DNA from: Cunninghamia lanceolata
Taxonomy: Eukaryota; Streptophyta; Pinopsida; Cupressales; Cupressaceae
Assembly: GCA_027924645.1 (NCBI GenBank)
Contig: BSBN01000809.1
Coordinates: 49,258,001-49,322,000 of the forward strand
DNA length: 64,000 nucleotides
Direction of reading: 5' to 3'
Below are positions 60,444 to 64,000 of this stretch, one piece after another (positions within the stretch are counted from its first letter, which is position 1; the number at the start of each line of letters is the position of its first letter). The notes beneath the pieces were generated by a model, which saw only the letters and a program-made list of their open reading frames with translations, made no database searches and was not told the origin of the DNA. A program made the translations under genes and the position numbers.

Positions 60444-61616
60444 ATGAACACTAGAAACTCTAGGCGTAGGGGAGCAACCCTAGGATCTGGCAATAACCCT
60501 GATACTAGAAATAATGAAGAAGCCAATATTGGAAACAACGTTGGCACTAATGTAGGAGGGGCTAATGAAGGAAACAATGAGGGAAACAATAATAACAATG
60601 AAGGACATAATAGCCAACTGACTCAAATCCTAGCTCTTCTAACCCAGAAAGGATCTCTCTTGACTCAACAGGGAACTCGAATGAACACTACGGAATAGGA
60701 AAGCAGAGGAATAAGGGGAAACAGAGCTGAGGAAAGGAGAGAAGAAAATAGAGGTCCTAAGGGTGAAGTGAATGGGAACAATAGAAACAAGATTGCTGAG
60801 GATTTAGGAAAGTATCTCAAAAAGGTTACACCTCTTAAGTTTGATGGTAAGACTATATGTGACGGAGCAGAAGCATGGATTATTGATATGGAAAAATACT
60901 TTGATCTCCATGATTTGTCTGCTGAAACTAAAGCTACACGGGGATCCTATCAGCTTACTATGGAAGCAATGACTTGGTGGGACAATGAGAAAGATGAAAA
61001 GAAACTATTACCAGGAGAAGTCACATGGGATCTTCCTTGGGCTCTTTAGGAAGAGGTGGTTGCCACAACTCTACTACTTGACAAGAAAATGACAAAATTC
61101 CAAAACCTCACTCAGGGAGGTATGATTGTGACTCAGTATTGGGAGAAATTCTCACATGTTGAAAAATGTTCCACAGTATCAGCTTGATGGAAGGTTCAGG
61201 ATTCGTAGGTTCATCTTGGGATTAAGGCCACATATTGGATTATATGTTGATATTCATAATCCATTGACCATGGATGAAGTGTTCGAAAAGGCTACTAAAC
61301 AGAGCAGAAACTACAGCAGATCTCAAATTACCATAAGAGTCGAGATGTGAAGAGTGGAACTAAAAGGTATCAAAATGACAGTAGCAATCAAGGGAACAGT
61401 AAGCGCCAGATAAGGAATCTTAAGAGAGGCAATAACTACCAGGAAAAGAACAATGGGAACCAAGGTGGAAATAACAATAAAAGAGGTAACTATGGCAACA
61501 ATGTTAATAATAACAGGAGGGACAATCTAGCTAGAAATAGAGGACCCAGAGATGGATGTTATACTTTTGGACGAGAGCACTATGCTAGTGCATGTCCTTG
61601 TCGAATAGAAAATTAG
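60444..61616 (+). pseudogene. Gag of the plus-strand Ty3/gypsy element
   Basis: Begins MNTRNSRRRGATLGSGNN about 70 bp after the PBS. There is an Asn/Gly-rich N-terminus, then LKKVTPLKFDGKTICDGAEA and WIIDMEKYFDLHDLS, AMTWWDNEKDE and FQNLTQGGMIVTQYWEKFS, the retrotransposon gag core. The C-terminal part is basic and Asn-rich, ending in a zinc knuckle in which the second Cys has become Phe (CYTFGREHYASAC). Frame changes and stops (one near 60698) break the protein, so it cannot be made. Confidence 0.82.
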
Positions 61617-61639
61617 AGATATGGAAATCGACAAGGAAC

Positions 61640-61796
61640 TCCTCAACACCAAATTCATACAACTGTAGATCATCGACAAGCAGATTTCCAAGCTACACCC
61701 ATACAAATGTCTGGTAAGCTCTTTGGCCTTCTAGTTTCTATTTTAATTGATATTGGAGCTACGAAATGTTTTGTTGATCCAAAAGTTGTAGCTAAG
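61640..61796 (+). pseudogene. Protease start of the plus-strand Ty3/gypsy element, cut by another insertion
   Basis: Contains GLLVSILIDIGATKCFVDPK, the Ty3 protease active site with Ser changed to Ile (normally DSGAT). The frame stops at 61796, where the 3' LTR of the next element starts. The last five bases, CTAAG, would be the target duplication, whose partner should lie beyond the window. Confidence 0.78.
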
Positions 61797-63431
61797 TGAT
61801 GCAGAGTGTGCAATGAAAGGTCCTCAAGTATGATCAACCAGACCTGATTATGTCTTGGCGACGTCTCCACTATCGGCCAAACATTTCACTATCGGGCTAC
61901 TTCCTATTTCTCTCACCGATCTCTATACTCTTCCCGATGACCGCGACGCCCACGACTTAACCTCAACGGTTAATCACCCCCATCGGCCAGACTTCCCACT
62001 TCGGTCAGACTTCGGTCCTCTTTTCTAATGGTTCACCTCATTCCGATGAACCTTGACCCGTCGGGGAGACTCCACCTTTCGGCCAGACTTTCTTCGCTTC
62101 CACCGATGGTGTTCTCTCGCTAATATCTTTTCAGAGTGCTAGTCATATATGAATGGTGGGGTCCAGATTCCTCCATCTTTGACCAAAAAGGTTGTATGTG
62201 TGCCCCACACTATACAATGTGGTTTGTATTAAACCGCAAATATCCTCGGTCAGACAGAGTTCGTTTGTCACCGATGCCTACTCATCGGGTAGAAATTATC
62301 TATCAGAAGATCTTCAAAAAGTTATCCCGACACTCTGTGTTACGCTGATGGACTCCTAATCGGTGACACTTCACAATAGTCACCCCGATCGATGAAACCT
62401 TATACCGTCGGCCCAACGCAATTTCCTCAGGCCGATGCCTCTGGTCATGCCGATGCATAATCATGCACTTCGTTAGGCTATGTGTGGGGTCCACCTTCCT
62501 TAGTCTTCTGAAGGAATGCTTGTATGTGTCTCCGACACCATTACTACTCTTCGGCGAGATGGGATCCGCTTATCACCGATGTTCACTTATCGGTCAGACG
62601 TTGCGAATCAGAGTGACTTCTAAAGGTTCTTCCGATGCCCCAAGTCAGACCGATGGGTTCCCAAATACTTTGTGACAACCCGATGCGCAAGGTCCTTCTA
62701 CAGAACAAGGAATTTGGTCGATTCATGTGTCAAACCCTCGACCACTTATATCAATCTGGTCCCAAATCAACACCATTCACTTCACATCGATTTCCCGACT
62801 AGCCACATGGAGATGTCTAGTCGAATCCGGTTGAGTTCTCTGGATTCCTGGGTGGGGATGTAGAAAACAACAAACTTAAATATCTTTCCCCCATCACACC
62901 GATACTACACAGGACTTCAGTGGATAGAGGAAAGGGTTTATGAATCAAACCCTAACCCCTAGGTTACAAACCAGCCTCTGTGGAAATACTAATATTACAC
63001 CGTCTGCACACTACAGGAACACTAGGAACTACCAGATAATATTCGATTTAGAGCATGCATGTACACTATCTTAACAGAGACAAAAAATAAAGAACACACA
63101 GGAAAACCAACATATATCACACCCATAAAACTCTCCTTATTCATTCATCAAGTCTCTGCTGCAACACACACTTCTCCCCCGTGTGGCATACAGCTTGCCT
63201 CTAGAAAAGATGTAGAGACAACAGTTATTTCCCTCCAACCGTCCAAACTGATATTCAAATCAGTTAGCCATTGATCTTACTCTTCATACAAGCAAGACCA
63301 CATGTTTGCCTTGCACAATTACATCAGTGGGACCAAATTGACCCTTATTACAACATGAAATGGCTTAAGAGCCTTATGAAACAATGAAAGAAAATATGGC
63401 CCTGCACTACAGAGAAGGTGCTCCTGCACCA
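61797..63431 (-). repeat. 3' LTR of a minus-strand chromodomain Ty3/gypsy element
   Basis: On the minus strand it begins TGGTGCAGGAG right after a purine tract and ends CTGCATCA at 61797. Ends are TG...CA, and TGATGCAG on the plus strand pairs with CTGCACCA at the other end with one mismatch. Length 1635 bp. Its central part is more GC-rich than its surroundings and holds many CCGATG motifs. Confidence 0.82.
61934..62685. promoter_or_regulatory. CCGATG motif array in the chromovirus LTR
   Basis: Twelve copies of CCGATG or its reverse complement in about 750 bp: 61934, 61981 (reverse), 62043, 62103, 62271, 62283 (reverse), 62432, 62450, 62576, 62632, 62650 and 62680. Several lie next to CGGCCAGAC or CGGTCAGAC. 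The role is not known; a protein-binding array is inference. Confidence 0.5.
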
Positions 63432-63444
63432 TACTCCCCCTGTA
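63432..63444 (-). other. Polypurine tract of the chromodomain element
   Basis: TACAGGGGGAGTA on the minus strand, adjacent to the LTR start, the expected primer for plus-strand DNA synthesis. Confidence 0.75.
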
Positions 63445-63452
63445 GGAAAAAC

Positions 63453-64000
63453 TCAAGTCCCTTGAGTTGCTAACTGCTGAAGTGTCTTCCCATGCTTCAG
63501 AATATTTGCTTCACTCATCCAGGTTGCCTCTGAATTAGGAAGATCCTGCCACTTGACCAAGTAGTCTTTGTACACACCCTTTCTTGTCTTCTTGACAATT
63601 TTGGAATCCAAAATGCATTCCAACTGTAAAGGCTTACTTGAAGGCAAATCCTTGATCCAATCAGCATCTACATCCACCACATCTGATCCACTGTCACCAT
63701 GCAATGGAGGTCTGAAAGGATAAAGATCACAAACATTAAAAATAGGAGAGATACCAAGACCAGATGGTAACTCAATCTCATATGCATTTGGACAGAATTT
63801 GTGCACTACTTTGCATGGCCCAATCTTCTTCATCAGGAGTTTAGTTGGCTGTCCTTTTGGTAACCTTTCTTTCCTTAGATATGCCATAACTAAATCTCCA
63901 ACTTTGAACTGCACCTCTCTTTTCTTCAAATCTGCCCTTTCTTTGTACTTTGTGACTGTTTTTTCCAATTGTAACTTGACTTGATCATGGACTGTTTTCA
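63453..64000 (-). CDS. Integrase C-terminus with chromodomain (Ty3/gypsy chromovirus), partial
   Basis: The open frame enters from beyond the right edge (KTVHDQVKLQLEKTV) and ends at 63453. Order: KYKERADLKKREVQFKVGDL and YLRKERLPKG; the GPY/F module (KIGPCKVVHKFCPNAYEIEL, then PIFNVCDLYPF); a linker with acidic residues; and a chromodomain with LECILDSKIVKKTRKG, YKDYLVKWQDL and EATWMSEANILKHG. The chromodomain reads histone marks and steers integration in this lineage. The frame has no stop in the visible part, so this element is the youngest in the window. The stop and purine tract are just upstream of the LTR. Confidence 0.92.
   Translation of the reverse strand, partial: KTVHDQVKLQLEKTVTKYKERADLKKREVQFKVGDLVMAYLRKERLPKGQPTKLLMKKIGPCKVVHKFCPNAYEIELPSGLGISPIFNVCDLYPFRPPLHGDSGSDVVDVDADWIKDLPSSKPLQLECILDSKIVKKTRKGVYKDYLVKWQDLPNSEATWMSEANILKHGKTLQQLATQGT

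Noticed and set aside
62136..62863. Four plus-strand open frames in the LTR
   Set aside because: The region is an LTR with motif repeats; the frames have no domain and are explained by its higher GC content.

Overview
The window looks like nuclear DNA of a land plant, most likely a large repeat-rich genome such as a gymnosperm. It is AT-rich, it carries plant-type (CCCTAAA)n sequence, plant L1-type LINEs with zf-RVT and RNase H tails, Tat-like and chromodomain-bearing Ty3/gypsy elements, and a pentatricopeptide (PPR) remnant of the tandem PLS kind that I associate with conifers. The conifer assignment is inference. I see no intact host gene: the two or three host-type sequences (PPR, LURP-one-like, and an uncharacterised nuclease-like gene) are all broken.

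Layout. 1-3019: decayed PPR blocks on the minus strand, interrupted by a chain of AT-rich palindromes (708-1200). 3370-6307 and 17465-19445: one array of a ~358-bp tandem repeat whose orientation flips near 5515. It is hit by a small TRIM retroelement (4310-4639) and by an 11.2-kb minus-strand Ty3/gypsy element (6308-17464) with a perfect GGATC target duplication. That element encodes gag, protease, an extra RNase H, reverse transcriptase, RNase H and integrase in that order, and each LTR holds an array of TGACGTCA-type palindromes. 19830-28880: a degenerate minus-strand gene of an uncharacterised family with DDE-nuclease-like motifs, split by a LINE (20986-26932) with the head-to-head structure expected of twin priming.

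28881-37569: unassigned and AT-rich DNA around a block of interstitial telomere-like repeats, CT-rich DNA and a GA-rich minisatellite (32190-34795). 37570-45637: a second, nearly complete LINE on the plus strand (ORF1, endonuclease, RT, zf-RVT, RNase H). 45638-55137: mostly unassigned, with possible solo-LTR fragments and a LINE ORF1 fragment. 55140-55737: a LINE 3' remnant. 56110-56740: a LURP-one-like pseudogene. 59400-61796: a plus-strand Ty3/gypsy element, cut in its protease by the 3' end of a minus-strand chromodomain Ty3/gypsy element (61797-64000 and beyond the window edge).

The genes do not form a pathway. The window is a record of nested insertion. Most internal stop codons I read in the elements are TAG at probable ancestral CAG or CTGG sites, as expected if methylated CHG cytosines decayed after silencing. 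All readings are by eye, with no alignment or database search.
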